Shown here: positions 1 through 9,791 of the stretch, one piece after another
Position numbering within the stretch: position 1 is the first letter of the stretch
Layout: the number at the start of each line of letters is the position of its first letter
Assembly (NCBI RefSeq): GCF_009193355.1
Contig: NZ_WBVT01000004.1
Location: 1 to 64,000 of the forward strand
DNA: 64,000 nucleotides
From: Bifidobacterium leontopitheci
GTDB lineage: Bacteria; Actinomycetota; Actinomycetes; Actinomycetales; Bifidobacteriaceae
Reading direction: 5' to 3'
Position numbers and translations under genes: made by a program
Notes under the pieces: model-generated
What the model was told of the DNA's origin: nothing
What the model saw: only the letters and a program-made list of their open reading frames with translations
The model's database searches: none

Positions 1-3
1 CGC

Positions 4-36
4 TGGTCGGCCGCGTCAGATGTGTATAAGAGCCTG
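4..36 (+). other. Sequencing adapter remnant (Nextera / Tn5 mosaic end)
   Basis: Bases 4-36 align to the Illumina Nextera read-1 transposase adapter at 29 of 33 positions by my reading, with mismatches at 5, 12, 33 and 35. The mosaic-end core at 18-32 (AGATGTGTATAAGAG) is exact. This is library-preparation sequence, not genomic DNA, so the window starts at a contig edge. The apparent ATG at 22 lies inside it. Confidence 0.9.
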
Positions 37-894
37 CTCTCTCGCACCAGACTCACGTTCTTCGGCGCGATGCGCGGCGAACTCGTCAAGGCGCTCAGCC
101 TGACCTCCACCTACGTGCTGCTCATCATCAACGCGCTGCTCATGCCGGCCGGCACCGCGATCACGGCGTGGGCGATCGTCGCGCTCCACACGCACGACAG
201 CACCGGCTCCACCATCGATGCCGGGCCGCTGGCCGGCTCGCTGCTGTGGCAGTCGGTGGGCGCATCGGTCAGCCTGTGCATGATCGTGGCCGGCATCTTC
301 GGCGTGATGGCGGTCACCTCGGAATACGCGACCTCATCGATTCAGTCGTCGCTGACCGCCAATCCGCGCCGCGTGATGTTCCTGAACGCGAAGGCCATGG
401 TCACCATGCTGCTCGCATTCGCCTCGTCGCTGGCCGGCCTACTGATGTCGTGGGGCGTGGCGGCCATGGCGTTCGCCGGTCCCGGCATACGGCCGCTCGG
501 CGACGATGAAGGCGCGCTGCCGGTCGTCGCATTGCTGGGCGGCGCCGCGGTGCTCGCGCTGACGGCGGTGATGGCCTTGGGGTTCGGCGCGCTGTTCCGT
601 TCCACGGTGGGCGGCGTCCTGACGGTCATCGGACTGCTGACGATCATCCCCTCGATCCTGAGCATGGCGACGCTGGCGGGGGAGCGGATGGCGTGGGTGC
701 GTTCGGTGGTCGCCTGTATGCCGGGCAATGCCGCGTCGCAGTTCATGTCCGGACCGTCCGACGGTCTGGCGGCCAGCGCCGCCGATGGCGTATTCACTCC
801 GAACTGGTGGCAGTCCGGCCTGATCCTGCTGGCGTGGGCGGTCGTCGTCTACGCGGCCGGCGTGCTCGTCGCCCGTCGCGCCGACGTCAAGTGA
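22..894 (+). CDS. ABC-2 type transporter permease, 5'-truncated at contig edge
   Basis: Integral membrane subunit of an ABC-2 exporter. About six hydrophobic segments are visible: near residues 29-50, 72-100, 120-145, 165-190, 195-215 and 262-282. The stretch after the second segment (VTSEYATSSIQSSL) is typical of ABC-2 permeases, where a short cytosolic turn follows an early helix pair. The ATPase partner is not in the window and would be expected upstream. The first five codons from 22 are adapter sequence, so the true N-terminus is missing; genuine coding begins at about 37. The substrate cannot be inferred. The stop is followed by a spaced pair of inverted repeats rather than another gene of the same operon. 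Confidence 0.8.
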   Translation: MYKSLLSRTRLTFFGAMRGELVKALSLTSTYVLLIINALLMPAGTAITAWAIVALHTHDSTGSTIDAGPLAGSLLWQSVGASVSLCMIVAGIFGVMAVTSEYATSSIQSSLTANPRRVMFLNAKAMVTMLLAFASSLAGLLMSWGVAAMAFAGPGIRPLGDDEGALPVVALLGGAAVLALTAVMALGFGALFRSTVGGVLTVIGLLTIIPSILSMATLAGERMAWVRSVVACMPGNAASQFMSGPSDGLAASAADGVFTPNWWQSGLILLAWAVVVYAAGVLVARRADVK

Positions 895-962
895 CCGGCG
901 TCATGCGGATTCGATGGTGGGCGTCCGTTGTCGGCGACGCCCACCATCGGATTATCGCTGCC

Positions 963-1064
963 GCGTCACGCTGCTCGCCCGCGCAGTGTGACGCGGTGCT
1001 GTGAGACATTGGAAACACTGGGTTTTCACTGTAGCGTCACTCTGCGCGGGCGAGCAGCGTGACG
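963..1064. repeat. Family A palindromic repeat pair
   Basis: Two palindromic units of the form GTCAC-n-TGCTCGCCC-n-GTGAC (about 963-993 and 1034-1064) lie in inverted orientation around a short middle containing CATTGGAAACACTGGGTTTT. The same composite of about the same length is at 14263-14366, with a closely similar middle. Single or diverged units occur at 11806-11870, 14216-14245, 29203-29231, 38690-38760 and 54672-54690. It fills the 265-bp gap before gatC. No coding capacity is visible. Confidence 0.75.
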
Positions 1065-1159
1065 GTAGGGGCGTCTCGGCGTCGAGCCCTCGATGCCGCG
1101 TGTCCACCGGCGCCGTCGCCGACTCCTGCGTGTCACATACGGCTCATATAGTTAAGGCC

Positions 1160-1459
1160 ATGCCTACATTCACACGCGAAGAAATCGAGCATTTGGGCGA
1201 TCTCGCCCGAATCGCGCTCACCGATGAGGAGATCACCCGCCTGCAGGGCGAGCTGAACGTCATCGCAGACTCCATCAACAAGGTCCAGGAAGTCGCCGGC
1301 GACGACGTGCCGCCGACCGCGAACCCGGTGCCGCTGGAAGCCTACATGCGCCCGGACGTTCCGGCGACGCCGCTCACGCAGGCGGAGACGCTCGCGGGCG
1401 GGCCGAAGACCGAGGCCGGCATGTTCGTCGCGCCGCGAATCCTGGGAAGCGAGGAGTGA
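1160..1459 (+). CDS. gatC: Aspartyl/glutamyl-tRNA amidotransferase subunit C
   Basis: Small subunit (99 aa) of the GatCAB amidotransferase, which converts misacylated Glu-tRNA(Gln) or Asp-tRNA(Asn) to the correct aminoacyl-tRNA. GatC stabilises GatA on GatB. The N-terminal helix [20 protein letters not shown] is characteristic of the family, as is the proline-rich C-terminal belt with [10 protein letters not shown]. The ATG at 1160 gives the normal family length; an upstream open frame from 1001 runs through repeat sequence and is not used. The next gene starts a few bases after this stop, and order gatC-gatA-gatB indicates one operon. Confidence 0.97.
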   Translation: MPTFTREEIEHLGDLARIALTDEEITRLQGELNVIADSINKVQEVAGDDVPPTANPVPLEAYMRPDVPATPLTQAETLAGGPKTEAGMFVAPRILGSEE

Positions 1460-1467
1460 GAGACGCC

Positions 1468-3012
1468 ATGACCAACGAAGCAACCAACGAGCTCGTCAAG
1501 CTGTCCGCCGCCGAGCAGGCCGCGAAGATCAAGGCCGGCGAGGTCTCCAGCCGTGAGCTGGTCGACGCGCATCTGGCCGTCATCGAAGCCGCCGAGCCGT
1601 CCATCAAGGCGTTCCTCAAGGTCTCCGCCGACGTGGCCCGCGAGCAGGCCGATGCGTTCGACAACAAGTCCGCTGACGAAAAGGCCGCTCTGCCGGAGTT
1701 GGCAGGTGTCCCGATCGCCATCAAGGACATGATCGTCACCAAGGGCATCGAGACCACCGCCGCCTCCAAGATCCTCGAAGGCTGGGTGCCGCCGTACGAC
1801 GCGACCGTCATCGAGAAGCTCAAGGCCGCCGGCATGCCGATCCTCGGCAAGACCAACCTCGACGAGTTCGCGCAGGGCTCCTCGACCGAGCACTCCGCCT
1901 ACCAGACCACGCACAACCCGTGGGACACCGAGCGCGTCCCCGGCGGTTCCGGCGGTGGCTCGGCCTCCGCGGTGGCCGCGTTCGAGGCCCCGCTCGCCCT
2001 CGGCACCGACACCGGCGGCTCGATTCGCCAGCCGGGCGCGCTGACCGGCACCGTCGGCGTCAAGCCGACCTACGGCGGCGTCTCCCGTTACGGCGCAATC
2101 GCCATGGCCTCCTCGCTCGACCAGATCGGCCCGGTCTCGCGCACCGTGCTCGACTCCGCGCTCCTGCAGGAGATCATCGGCGGCAACGACCGCCGCGACT
2201 CCACGTCCATCCCGGAGGGCCCGCGTCCGATGGCCGCCGCCGCGCGTGAAGGCGCGAAGCGCGACCTCAAGGGCATGAAGGTCGGCCTCGTCAAGGAGCT
2301 CGGCGGCGACGGCTACCAGCCCGGCGTCGAGGCCCGCTTCAACGAGGCCGTCAAGAAGCTCGAGGAGATGGGCGCCGAGATCGTCGAGGTCTCCTGCCCG
2401 CACTTCGAGTACGCGCTCGGCGCGTACTACATCATCATGCCGTCCGAGGTCAGCTCCAACCTGGCCCGCTACGACGGCATGCGCTACGGCCTGCGCGTCA
2501 TGCCGCCGGCCGGCGTGCCGCAGACCGCCGCCAACATGATGGCCTACACCCGTGAGGCCGGCTTCGGCGACGAGGTCAAGCGCCGCATCATCCTCGGCAC
2601 CTACGCCCTGTCCGCCGGCTACTACGACGCCTGGTACGGCTCCGCGCAGAAGGTCCGCACGCTGATCATCCGCGACTTCCACAACGCCTTCGAGAAGGCC
2701 GACGTGCTCGTCTCCCCGACCAGCCCGTCCACCGCCTTCAAGTTCGGCGAGAAGATGAACGACCCGCTGGCCATGTACATGAACGACATCGCCACGATCC
2801 CGGCGAACCTCGCCGGCGTGCCCGCCATGTCCATCCCGGCCGGCCTGAGCGACGACGGCCTGCCCACCGGCATCCAGTTCATCGCCCCGCAGCAGCGCGA
2901 CGAGGTCATGTACAAGCCCGCCGCGGCGCTCGAGGCGGCCCTCGAGGAGGACTGGAACGGCCCGATCTGGAAGGACCTCAAGGCCCCGTGGCTGGATTCG
3001 CTCGCCAAGTGA
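1468..3012 (+). CDS. gatA: Aspartyl/glutamyl-tRNA amidotransferase subunit A
   Basis: Glutaminase subunit (514 aa) of GatCAB. It releases ammonia from glutamine for transamidation on GatB. Amidase-signature features are clear: the lysine of the Ser-cisSer-Lys triad in [11 protein letters not shown] (near residue 80), the glycine-serine loop [13 protein letters not shown], and [14 protein letters not shown] with the catalytic serines. Length is normal. I prefer ATG 1468, which has GGAG about 11 bases upstream, over the GTG at 1456 that overlaps the gatC stop. It is translationally linked to gatC. Confidence 0.97.
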   Translation: MTNEATNELVKLSAAEQAAKIKAGEVSSRELVDAHLAVIEAAEPSIKAFLKVSADVAREQADAFDNKSADEKAALPELAGVPIAIKDMIVTKGIETTAASKILEGWVPPYDATVIEKLKAAGMPILGKTNLDEFAQGSSTEHSAYQTTHNPWDTERVPGGSGGGSASAVAAFEAPLALGTDTGGSIRQPGALTGTVGVKPTYGGVSRYGAIAMASSLDQIGPVSRTVLDSALLQEIIGGNDRRDSTSIPEGPRPMAAAAREGAKRDLKGMKVGLVKELGGDGYQPGVEARFNEAVKKLEEMGAEIVEVSCPHFEYALGAYYIIMPSEVSSNLARYDGMRYGLRVMPPAGVPQTAANMMAYTREAGFGDEVKRRIILGTYALSAGYYDAWYGSAQKVRTLIIRDFHNAFEKADVLVSPTSPSTAFKFGEKMNDPLAMYMNDIATIPANLAGVPAMSIPAGLSDDGLPTGIQFIAPQQRDEVMYKPAAALEAALEEDWNGPIWKDLKAPWLDSLAK

Positions 3013-3044
3013 CGAAGTGACATCGAAGGAAAGAAAGCAACATC

Positions 3045-4544
3045 ATGGCTGAAAAACTGATGAAGTACGCCGATGCCACCAAGAAGTACGATGTGGTGTT
3101 CGGCCTGGAGACGCACGTCGAGCTGTGCACGAAGACCAAGCTGTTCTGCCCGGCCGAAGTGAGCTTCGGCGGCGAGCCGAACACGCAGCTCACCCCGGTG
3201 AGCCTCGGTCTGCCCGGCTCCCTGCCGGTCGTCAACAAGACGGCGGTCGACTACGCGATCAAGCTGGGCCTCGCCCTGCACTGCGAGATCAACGAGTGGA
3301 GCCAGTTCGCCCGCAAGAACTACTTCTACCCGGACATGCCGCGCGACTACCAGATCTCCCAGTACGACAAGCCGACCAACGGCAACGGCTACCTGGACGT
3401 CGAGCTTGAGGACGGCACCGTGTTCCGCGTGCCGATCGAGCGCGCGCACATCGAGGACGACGCCGGCAAGAACACCCACGTGGGTGGCGCCGACGGCCGC
3501 ATCGAAGGCGCCGACCACTCGCTGGTCGACTACAACCGCGCCGGCGTGCCGCTGATCGAGATCGTCACCAAGCCGATCGAGGGCGCGGGCGACCGCGCTC
3601 CGGAGATCGCCGGCGCCTACATGCGCGCCATCCGCGACATCGTGCGCGCGCTCGGCATCTCGCACGCCCGCATGGAGCAGGGCAACATGCGAGCCGACGT
3701 GAACGTCTCGCTGCGCCCCTCCGCGGACGCCCCGTACGGCACGCGTTCCGAAACCAAGAACGTGAACTCGTTCCGCGGCATCGAGAAGACCATCCAGTAC
3801 GAGATCCGCCGTCAGGCCGCGCGCCTCGACGAAGGCAAGGAGATCCTGCAGGAGACCCGCCACTGGGACGAGTCCACGCAGACCACCGCCGGCGGCCGCG
3901 TCAAGTCCGACGCCGACGACTACCGCTACTTCCCCGATCCGGATCTGGTCATGCTCCACATCACCAAGGAGCACATCGCCGAGATGGAAGCCCAGATGCC
4001 GGAGATGCCACGCGAGCGCCGCAACCGTCTCAAGTCCGAGTGGGGACTTACGGACCTGCAGATGCGCGACATCCTCAACGCCGACGCGCTCGATCTGATC
4101 GAGGAGACCGTCAAGGCCGGTGCGAAGGCCGCCGGCGCCCGCAAGTGGTGGCTGGGCGAGCTCTCCCGCGAAGCCAACGCGAAGGGCGTCTCGCTTGAGG
4201 AGCTGCCGATCACCCCGGCCGACGTGGCCGAGGTCGAGAAGCTGATCGCAGCCGGCAAGCTCAACGACAAGCTCGCCAAGCAGACCGTCGTCGGCGTTCT
4301 GGCCGGCGAGGGCACCCCGGATGAGGTCGTCAAGAAGCACGGCTACAAGATCGTCGAGGATTCCGGCGCCATCGAGAAGGCCGTGGACGACGCGCTCGCC
4401 GCGAACCCCGACGTGGCCGAGAAGCTCAAGAGCGGCAACATGAAGCCGATGGGCGTCATCATCGGCGCCGTGATGAAGGCGACGCGCGGCCAGGCCGACG
4501 CGAAGGCCGTCACCAAGATCGTCATGGGCAAGATCAAGGCCTGA
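3045..4544 (+). CDS. gatB: Aspartyl/glutamyl-tRNA amidotransferase subunit B
   Basis: Kinase/transamidase and tRNA-binding subunit (499 aa) of GatCAB. The cradle domain begins with [20 protein letters not shown], containing the family's GLEIHV-type signature, and continues with [20 protein letters not shown] and the zinc-site region. The helical and YqeY-like tail domains occupy roughly the last 170 residues and end in [18 protein letters not shown]. It follows gatA after 32 bases with a GAAGGA-like ribosome site. A strong terminator follows, closing the operon. Confidence 0.97.
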   Translation: MAEKLMKYADATKKYDVVFGLETHVELCTKTKLFCPAEVSFGGEPNTQLTPVSLGLPGSLPVVNKTAVDYAIKLGLALHCEINEWSQFARKNYFYPDMPRDYQISQYDKPTNGNGYLDVELEDGTVFRVPIERAHIEDDAGKNTHVGGADGRIEGADHSLVDYNRAGVPLIEIVTKPIEGAGDRAPEIAGAYMRAIRDIVRALGISHARMEQGNMRADVNVSLRPSADAPYGTRSETKNVNSFRGIEKTIQYEIRRQAARLDEGKEILQETRHWDESTQTTAGGRVKSDADDYRYFPDPDLVMLHITKEHIAEMEAQMPEMPRERRNRLKSEWGLTDLQMRDILNADALDLIEETVKAGAKAAGARKWWLGELSREANAKGVSLEELPITPADVAEVEKLIAAGKLNDKLAKQTVVGVLAGEGTPDEVVKKHGYKIVEDSGAIEKAVDDALAANPDVAEKLKSGNMKPMGVIIGAVMKATRGQADAKAVTKIVMGKIKA

Positions 4545-4560
4545 AGCCACCCTGGCGTGA

Positions 4561-4610
4561 GAACTCCCCGTCCGCAGCCAATCGGCTGCAGGCGGGGAGT
4601 TCGCGTTTTT
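4561..4610 (+). terminator. Rho-independent terminator of gatCAB
   Basis: Long hairpin with arms GAACTCCCCG...CGGGGAGTTC and an inner GCAGCC/GGCTGC pairing, followed by GCGTTTTT. It lies 17 bases after the gatB stop and before the promoter of the next gene. Confidence 0.9.
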
Positions 4611-4749
4611 CCGCCTTCCGCCGCTCCCGCACCTCACCCGCGCCCTCACACCGCGCAACGCCCCGCGCCCATTATCTTCCCAGAGAACAATCAGGCGCGT
4701 AGAATATCCTCAGACATCGAGTTATGTGAGTATCGCTGAGGAAATGGGA

Positions 4750-5937
4750 ATGTCTGGAAACGTCGAATCGTCATTGGACCTGGAAACGCCGCGCGAGCTG
4801 CCCGCCCGTATCGTCATTCCGCCGATCAAGGGCGAGATGGTGCATCTGCGCCCCGCGAGCGTGGATGACCTGCCGCGCCTGGATGAGCTGGATGCCTATT
4901 ACGGCGCCTCGCGTATCACCGGAAAGGACGCGCAGGCCGAACGCGCGGTCGTGCACACGTGGGTGCGTCGTTCCGAAGCCTGGGCGCACGGGCAGTCGCC
5001 CGACGAGTCCGGCGTGGGCGACCCCGAATCACGCCGCACGATCGCATGGGCCGTGCTCACCGACGCCGACCATGACGACGACGGCGAGGTCGACGCCGCC
5101 TCGACCGACAATGTCATCGGCATGATCTTCCTCATCGACATCGACGGCTGGTCGCGCTCCGCCCGCATCCAGGTGGTGCTGGGCCGCGACTTCCGCGGCC
5201 GCGGCTATTCGCGCGACCTCATGCCGCGCGTCATGACCTACGGTTTCGCGCCCGAACCGGCCGGACTGGGCCTGCACCGCATCTGGGTGGCCGTGCCCGA
5301 GAAGAACACCCGCTCGCGTTCCGTGTACCGCTCGCTCGGCTTCGAGCCGTCCGGCACGTCCCGTGACGCGCTGTGGGATGCGGAGAACGGCAAGTACCAG
5401 GACCTCATCGTCATGGATACGCTGGTCGACGAGTATGATCCGATCCGCTCGCTCGACGCGTTCGGCATGCACGTGATCGAGGACAATCCCGGCGTGCGTG
5501 AGGCGTTGAGCGCCCGCGAGCATTCCATCGCCATCCGCAAGACCTCTGGCGACGCCGGGCAGACGGGCGCCGGACAGACGAACGCCGAACAGACTGGCGC
5601 CGCGGACCGTGACGCACAGCCGGAGCGTGCGTCCGAGCCGTCGCGCGAGTCCCGCGCCGACTGGTCGGGCCGCGCGCACCAGCCGGCCGCGTCGGCGACC
5701 GGCGATGCCGCCGCCCATGTCGCCGGGGAGACGTCTGGCGATACGACTGCGACCGCCGCGGCCGCCGTCGCGCAGCCTGCCGACGCCGCGTCGAAGACCG
5801 CCGCCGACCATGCGCACGACGCGCCGCGCAGCGAGGAGGAAAGCAACTGGCCGTACGGGCAGAACGAACGCAAGTCGTCGAAAGAGGCGTGGTGGCGTAT
5901 CCTTGGTCGCGGCCGTAAACGTGACGTGGAGGAGTGA
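4750..5937 (+). CDS. GNAT family N-acetyltransferase with long disordered C-terminus
   Basis: N-terminal GNAT domain of the RimJ/RimL type, roughly residues 20-215. It has the acetyl-CoA loop region VVLGRDFRGRGYSRDLMP and the following LGLHRIWVAVPEKNTRSRSV and YRSLGFEPSG segments. The last ~150 residues are Ala/Thr/Asp-rich low complexity ending in a basic tail. That extension is unusual for the family and probably disordered. ATG 4750 has GAGGAA seven bases upstream; GTG 4726 is an alternative. A -10-like TAGAAT lies near 4700. The next gene follows after two bases, so the pair is cotranscribed. The acetylated substrate is unknown. Confidence 0.8.
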   Translation: MSGNVESSLDLETPRELPARIVIPPIKGEMVHLRPASVDDLPRLDELDAYYGASRITGKDAQAERAVVHTWVRRSEAWAHGQSPDESGVGDPESRRTIAWAVLTDADHDDDGEVDAASTDNVIGMIFLIDIDGWSRSARIQVVLGRDFRGRGYSRDLMPRVMTYGFAPEPAGLGLHRIWVAVPEKNTRSRSVYRSLGFEPSGTSRDALWDAENGKYQDLIVMDTLVDEYDPIRSLDAFGMHVIEDNPGVREALSAREHSIAIRKTSGDAGQTGAGQTNAEQTGAADRDAQPERASEPSRESRADWSGRAHQPAASATGDAAAHVAGETSGDTTATAAAAVAQPADAASKTAADHAHDAPRSEEESNWPYGQNERKSSKEAWWRILGRGRKRDVEE

Positions 5938-5939
5938 CC

Positions 5940-6254
5940 ATGAGCGCCGAAGATCTCGACAACTATGAAACCGACGCGGAACTCGCCCTGTACAAGGAGT
6001 ACCGCGACGTCATCAAGCTGTTCACCTACGTCGTCGAAACGGAACGACGGTTCTACTTGGCGAACAAGGTGGACTTCAACGTCCGCTCAGCCGGGCAGGA
6101 CGTGTATTTCGACGTGCAGCTCACCGATGCGTGGGTGTGGGACGTGTACCGTTCGTCGCGGTTCGTCAAGAACGTGCGGATCGTCACGTTCAAGGATGTG
6201 AACGTCGAGGAAGTGCAGAAAACCGACATCGACATCCCCGACGACATCCACTGA
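5940..6254 (+). CDS. DUF2469 family protein
   Basis: Small soluble protein (104 aa) of the actinobacterial DUF2469 family. Hallmarks are MSAEDLDNYETDAELALYKE at the start, FTYVVETERRFYLANKV, and DAWVWDVYRSSRFVKNVRIV. The mycobacterial homologue shares this pattern. Its function is not established. ATG 5940 is preceded by GGAGGAG, with two bases between the acetyltransferase stop and this start, so translation is coupled. Length matches the family. Confidence 0.93.
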   Translation: MSAEDLDNYETDAELALYKEYRDVIKLFTYVVETERRFYLANKVDFNVRSAGQDVYFDVQLTDAWVWDVYRSSRFVKNVRIVTFKDVNVEEVQKTDIDIPDDIH

Positions 6255-6307
6255 CGAACGTACGCCGGCGACGTTCCGGTAATGACGTTCCGGTAATGAC
6301 GTGAGCA

Positions 6308-6347
6308 GACGGCCGGAACGTGAGGCATCCCCCACGTTCCGGCCGTC
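6308..6347 (+). terminator. Hairpin after DUF2469 gene (weak terminator candidate)
   Basis: Perfect 15-bp arms (GACGGCCGGAACGTG / CACGTTCCGGCCGTC) with a 10-base loop. No U-tract follows, so it may be Rho-assisted or an mRNA end stabiliser. Two tandem 14-bp copies of GACGTTCCGGTAAT precede it at about 6268-6295. Confidence 0.55.
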
Positions 6348-6445
6348 GCCGTTATCCATGAATTCACCGGACGTCGGCCGACAATTCACAGCCGTAACCT
6401 TGCGGCCGGGTGTCCCGTTCATCTGAACCGGTTATCCTCGCGCCC

Positions 6446-9400
6446 GTGAACAAGCAGCATCTTCAGCGCGGACTGTTCTCGTCCGTCGCCACTCTCGCAG
6501 CCGCCGCGACCCTGATGGTCGGCGGCGTCACCGTCTCCGCACCCGCGGCCGTCGCCCTTGAAAAGGACGGCCAGTACTACAGCAGCAAGCAGCCCTACGT
6601 CGCACCCGACGAGCAGACCGTCGCCTCCTACAGCAAGGCGCCGGCAGGCTACGCGCCCATCTACACCGAGTCGATGGCCCGCCACGGCTCGCGCGGCCTG
6701 TCGAGCTACAAGTACGACGCGCTGCTCATGAAGATGGCCGAAGCGGCCGCCAAGGACAACGGCTTCACCTCCGCCGCCGTCAAGGACGAGTTCCTCGCCA
6801 ACCTCAAGGCCATCACCGCCGCCAACGTGGCCAACGGCTACGGCATGCTCACCGGCCAGGGCGCCGACCAGCATCAGGGTATCGGCGAGCGCGCCTACCA
6901 GCGCAACAAGACCCTGTTCGACGCCGCCGCCAAGAGCGGTGACAAGCAGGCCATCGCCTACCAGTCGTCCGGCGAGGCTCGCGCCACCGAATCCGGCGAG
7001 AACTTCGCGCGCGGCTTCAACGCGGCGTCCGGTGGCGAGCTGGCGGACAGCACCGTCACCCCGGCCGACCCCGCCGGCACCGGCGAGGCCGCCAAGTTCG
7101 ACAAGACGCCGAACACGCTGTACTTCCACAAGACCGACAACCCCGACGGCACCACGAAGACCGGCGACGCGCTGAAGATCGCGCAGGAGTACGAGGACTT
7201 CATCGCCAACGACAAGACCATCGCCGGCGCCGAGGACACAATCGCCTCGGACCCGCAGCTGACGGCCGCCTCCCATGACCTGCTGCGCCAGATCTTCACC
7301 GACGACTTCCTCGCCAAGCTCGCCGACGGCGGCTACACGTGGTACAACACCGCGGACGGCACCAAGAACGGGGCCGTCAACTGCGCGCCCGGCGCCGACC
7401 CCGCCAAGGACGCGGACGCCTGCGGCGAAGCCAAGAAGAAGATCGCCTCCGAATACGACGCCGCGATGGACCTGTACAACCTGTACATCATCGCCGCCGA
7501 CATGAAGAACGAGAACACCGGCAGCCACACGTTCGACTTCGACCGCTACTTCCGGGGCGACCACGCCGCCGACGCACGCCTGTTCGCGTGGGCGCTCGAC
7601 GCCGAGGACTTCTACGAGAAGGGTCCGAGCCGCGCCGGCCAGAACGAGACGTACAAGATCGCCCAGCCGCTGCTCGACGACTTCTTCAACGCGATCGACA
7701 AGCGCGTGAACGGCGGCAAGACCGTCGCCACGTTCCGCTTCGCCCATGCCGAGACCATGATGCCGTTCGCGGCCCTCCTCGGCCTGCCCTACTCCACCCA
7801 GCAGGCGGCCGACAGCGCCACCGACGTGTACACGTACGACAACAACGAGTGGCGCGGCGAGAAGGTCACGCCTATGGCCGCCAACGTGCAGTGGGATGTC
7901 GTCGCCAAGCCCGGCAACGACCCGGCCACCGGCCGCGCCTACACGCCGCTCGTGCGCATGCTCTACAACGAGAAGGAGATCGGCTTCCGCGACGAGTGCA
8001 TGCCGATCGCCAAGGACTCCCACTGGTACAAGCTCACCGAGCTCAAGACCTGCCTGAACGCCGACGCCGACGGCAAGCACAACACGTTGGGTGATGCCGC
8101 ACGCCTGACCGACGGCTCCAACCCGCTCGTGCCGCTCGTCTCCGAGTACGCCAGCTGGTGGCAGGCCCCGCAGTTCAACGAGGACGGCACGCTCAAGTCC
8201 GCCGGCAAGGTGCTCAACCGGAAGGTCCTCGCCGAAAACGACGAGAAAGTCGTCGCCATCAACAACGCCGCAGCCAAGGGCGCCACCGCCACCACGCCCA
8301 GCGAGCAGCAGCAGCGGGCGCTCTCCGACCGCGACGCCGACAAGGACGTGGCCACCGCCTTCCGCGACGGCTTCGGACCGGTCATCGGCGCGTACTTCGC
8401 CGACGGATACAACGACGGCAACCTCGACAAGGTCGCGGCCGTCATGAACGACAACGGCTGGTCCGGCAACCCCGCCAAGAACGTCAACCAGTATCCGCGA
8501 CCCTACGTCACGGACCGCGGCACGTGGGCGCCGATCGCCGACAAGGCCACCGGCTTCAACCAGAACACCGGCTCCAACGACCTCGCCGGCCTGCCCAAGA
8601 GCCTCAACATCATCAAGGTGAACACCGACGCGGACGGCAAGGCGCTCGGCTCCGACGGCAAGCTCCACGCGCCCGACTATCCGAAGAACTCGTACGAGGG
8701 CTCCTTCCCCTCCGGCCACACCAACAAGGCGTACTCGCGCGGCGTCGTGCTCGCCACGCTCGTCCCGCAGCTCGCCCCGGAGATCCTTGCGCGCACGTCG
8801 GAGGCCGGTAACAACCGCATCGTGCTCGGCGTGCACTATCCGCTCGACGTCATGGCCGGCCGCATCGGCGGACAGGCGTCCGTCGCCGCATACATGAACG
8901 AGCACGCCGATGAGGTCAAGGCCGCCTCCGACCAGCTGGTCGGCTACCTGACCGCACGTTGCAAGGCCGACGGCAACGGCGACACACTCGAGGAGTGCAT
9001 CGCCAACACCGGCGCCGACGGCTCGAACGGCTACCGCAACAGCTTCGTGGACGCCGTTTCCACCAAGCCGGTCACTGACCGTGCCTCCGCACTGGAGGCG
9101 TATCGTGCGCGCATGACCTACGGCTTCGCCCGCACCGGCGCCGCCGGCAAGGCGTTCACCGCGCCGCAGGGCGCCTCCGCGCTGCTCGCCTACGCCTACC
9201 CGCAGCTGACCGACGCGCAGCGCGACGCCGTGCTCGCCGCCACCGCCATCGACTCCGGCTACCCGCTCGACGCCTCGTCGCAGGGCTGGGAGCGCATCGA
9301 CCTCGCCGCCGCGCTCAGCGCGACCGTATCAATCGACCGCACAGGCAAGGTCGTCGCCGTCACGCCGGCGGCCAAGCCGTCCGTCGTCACCGTCACCGAC

Positions 9401-9583
9401 AACGGCGGCAACGGCTCCCAGCACAACGGCCGACCGTCCAAGCCGACCGTCACCGTCGACGCGAACGCCGCGAACGGCGGCCAGCTGAGCCGCACCGGCG
9501 CCGACGTGAACGCCGTGGCCGTCGCCATGACGCTGCTCGCGCTCGCCGGCATCTCGCTGAGCCTGTGGAAGGTCCGGCGGTAA
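6446..9583 (+). CDS. Wall-anchored histidine-acid phytase fused to PAP2-type phosphatase
   Basis: Large (1045 aa) secreted phosphomonoesterase. Signal peptide about residues 1-37, ending at APAAVA. The first domain is a histidine phosphatase of clade 2: RHG with the nucleophile His near residue 80 and the HAE proton-donor motif near 434 (FAHAETMMPF). This resembles the phytases described in bifidobacteria. A second domain has all three PAP2/class A acid-phosphatase motifs: K-x6-RP near 677, PSGH near 754, and R-x5-H-x3-D near 791. The C-terminus has a sortase-like LSRTG, a hydrophobic helix and a terminal RR. GTG 6446 is chosen because it gives a clean signal peptide; GTG 6410 is possible. 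It is probably monocistronic and probably releases phosphate from phytate or other organic phosphates at the cell surface. Confidence 0.85.
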   Translation: MNKQHLQRGLFSSVATLAAAATLMVGGVTVSAPAAVALEKDGQYYSSKQPYVAPDEQTVASYSKAPAGYAPIYTESMARHGSRGLSSYKYDALLMKMAEAAAKDNGFTSAAVKDEFLANLKAITAANVANGYGMLTGQGADQHQGIGERAYQRNKTLFDAAAKSGDKQAIAYQSSGEARATESGENFARGFNAASGGELADSTVTPADPAGTGEAAKFDKTPNTLYFHKTDNPDGTTKTGDALKIAQEYEDFIANDKTIAGAEDTIASDPQLTAASHDLLRQIFTDDFLAKLADGGYTWYNTADGTKNGAVNCAPGADPAKDADACGEAKKKIASEYDAAMDLYNLYIIAADMKNENTGSHTFDFDRYFRGDHAADARLFAWALDAEDFYEKGPSRAGQNETYKIAQPLLDDFFNAIDKRVNGGKTVATFRFAHAETMMPFAALLGLPYSTQQAADSATDVYTYDNNEWRGEKVTPMAANVQWDVVAKPGNDPATGRAYTPLVRMLYNEKEIGFRDECMPIAKDSHWYKLTELKTCLNADADGKHNTLGDAARLTDGSNPLVPLVSEYASWWQAPQFNEDGTLKSAGKVLNRKVLAENDEKVVAINNAAAKGATATTPSEQQQRALSDRDADKDVATAFRDGFGPVIGAYFADGYNDGNLDKVAAVMNDNGWSGNPAKNVNQYPRPYVTDRGTWAPIADKATGFNQNTGSNDLAGLPKSLNIIKVNTDADGKALGSDGKLHAPDYPKNSYEGSFPSGHTNKAYSRGVVLATLVPQLAPEILARTSEAGNNRIVLGVHYPLDVMAGRIGGQASVAAYMNEHADEVKAASDQLVGYLTARCKADGNGDTLEECIANTGADGSNGYRNSFVDAVSTKPVTDRASALEAYRARMTYGFARTGAAGKAFTAPQGASALLAYAYPQLTDAQRDAVLAATAIDSGYPLDASSQGWERIDLAAALSATVSIDRTGKVVAVTPAAKPSVVTVTDNGGNGSQHNGRPSKPTVTVDANAANGGQLSRTGADVNAVAVAMTLLALAGISLSLWKVRR

Positions 9584-9600
9584 ACCGCATAGGCTGACGC

Positions 9601-9642
9601 AACGGCCGGGGCCGGGCACGGAAGTGCCTGCCCCGGCCGTTG
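9601..9642 (+). terminator. Terminator hairpin after phytase gene
   Basis: Arms ACGGCCGGGGC and CCCCGGCCGT with an inner GGCAC/GTGCC extension, followed by the short TTGTCG tract. It lies 18 bases after the stop codon. Confidence 0.75.
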
Positions 9643-9791
9643 TCGTATGCGGTGCGGCGGCGGCAGCGGCTGGGTTGCGCTGCCGGGCGCCCGGCAACGC
9701 AACGGTTTTGTGAGCAAATGCCGGGTTCCCCCGCGCGCTTCCGGGGTTTCGTATAGACTATCCCTGATTTGTTTTGGTAAGGAGACCTCAC

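Noticed and set aside
1001-1159. N-terminal extension of gatC
   Set aside because: The extended frame crosses a family A repeat, and homologues start at the ATG at 1160.
6446-9583. Two genes fused by sequencing error (phytase and phosphatase)
   Set aside because: A single uninterrupted frame, one signal peptide at the start and one anchor at the end fit one protein; no stop or start sits between the domains.
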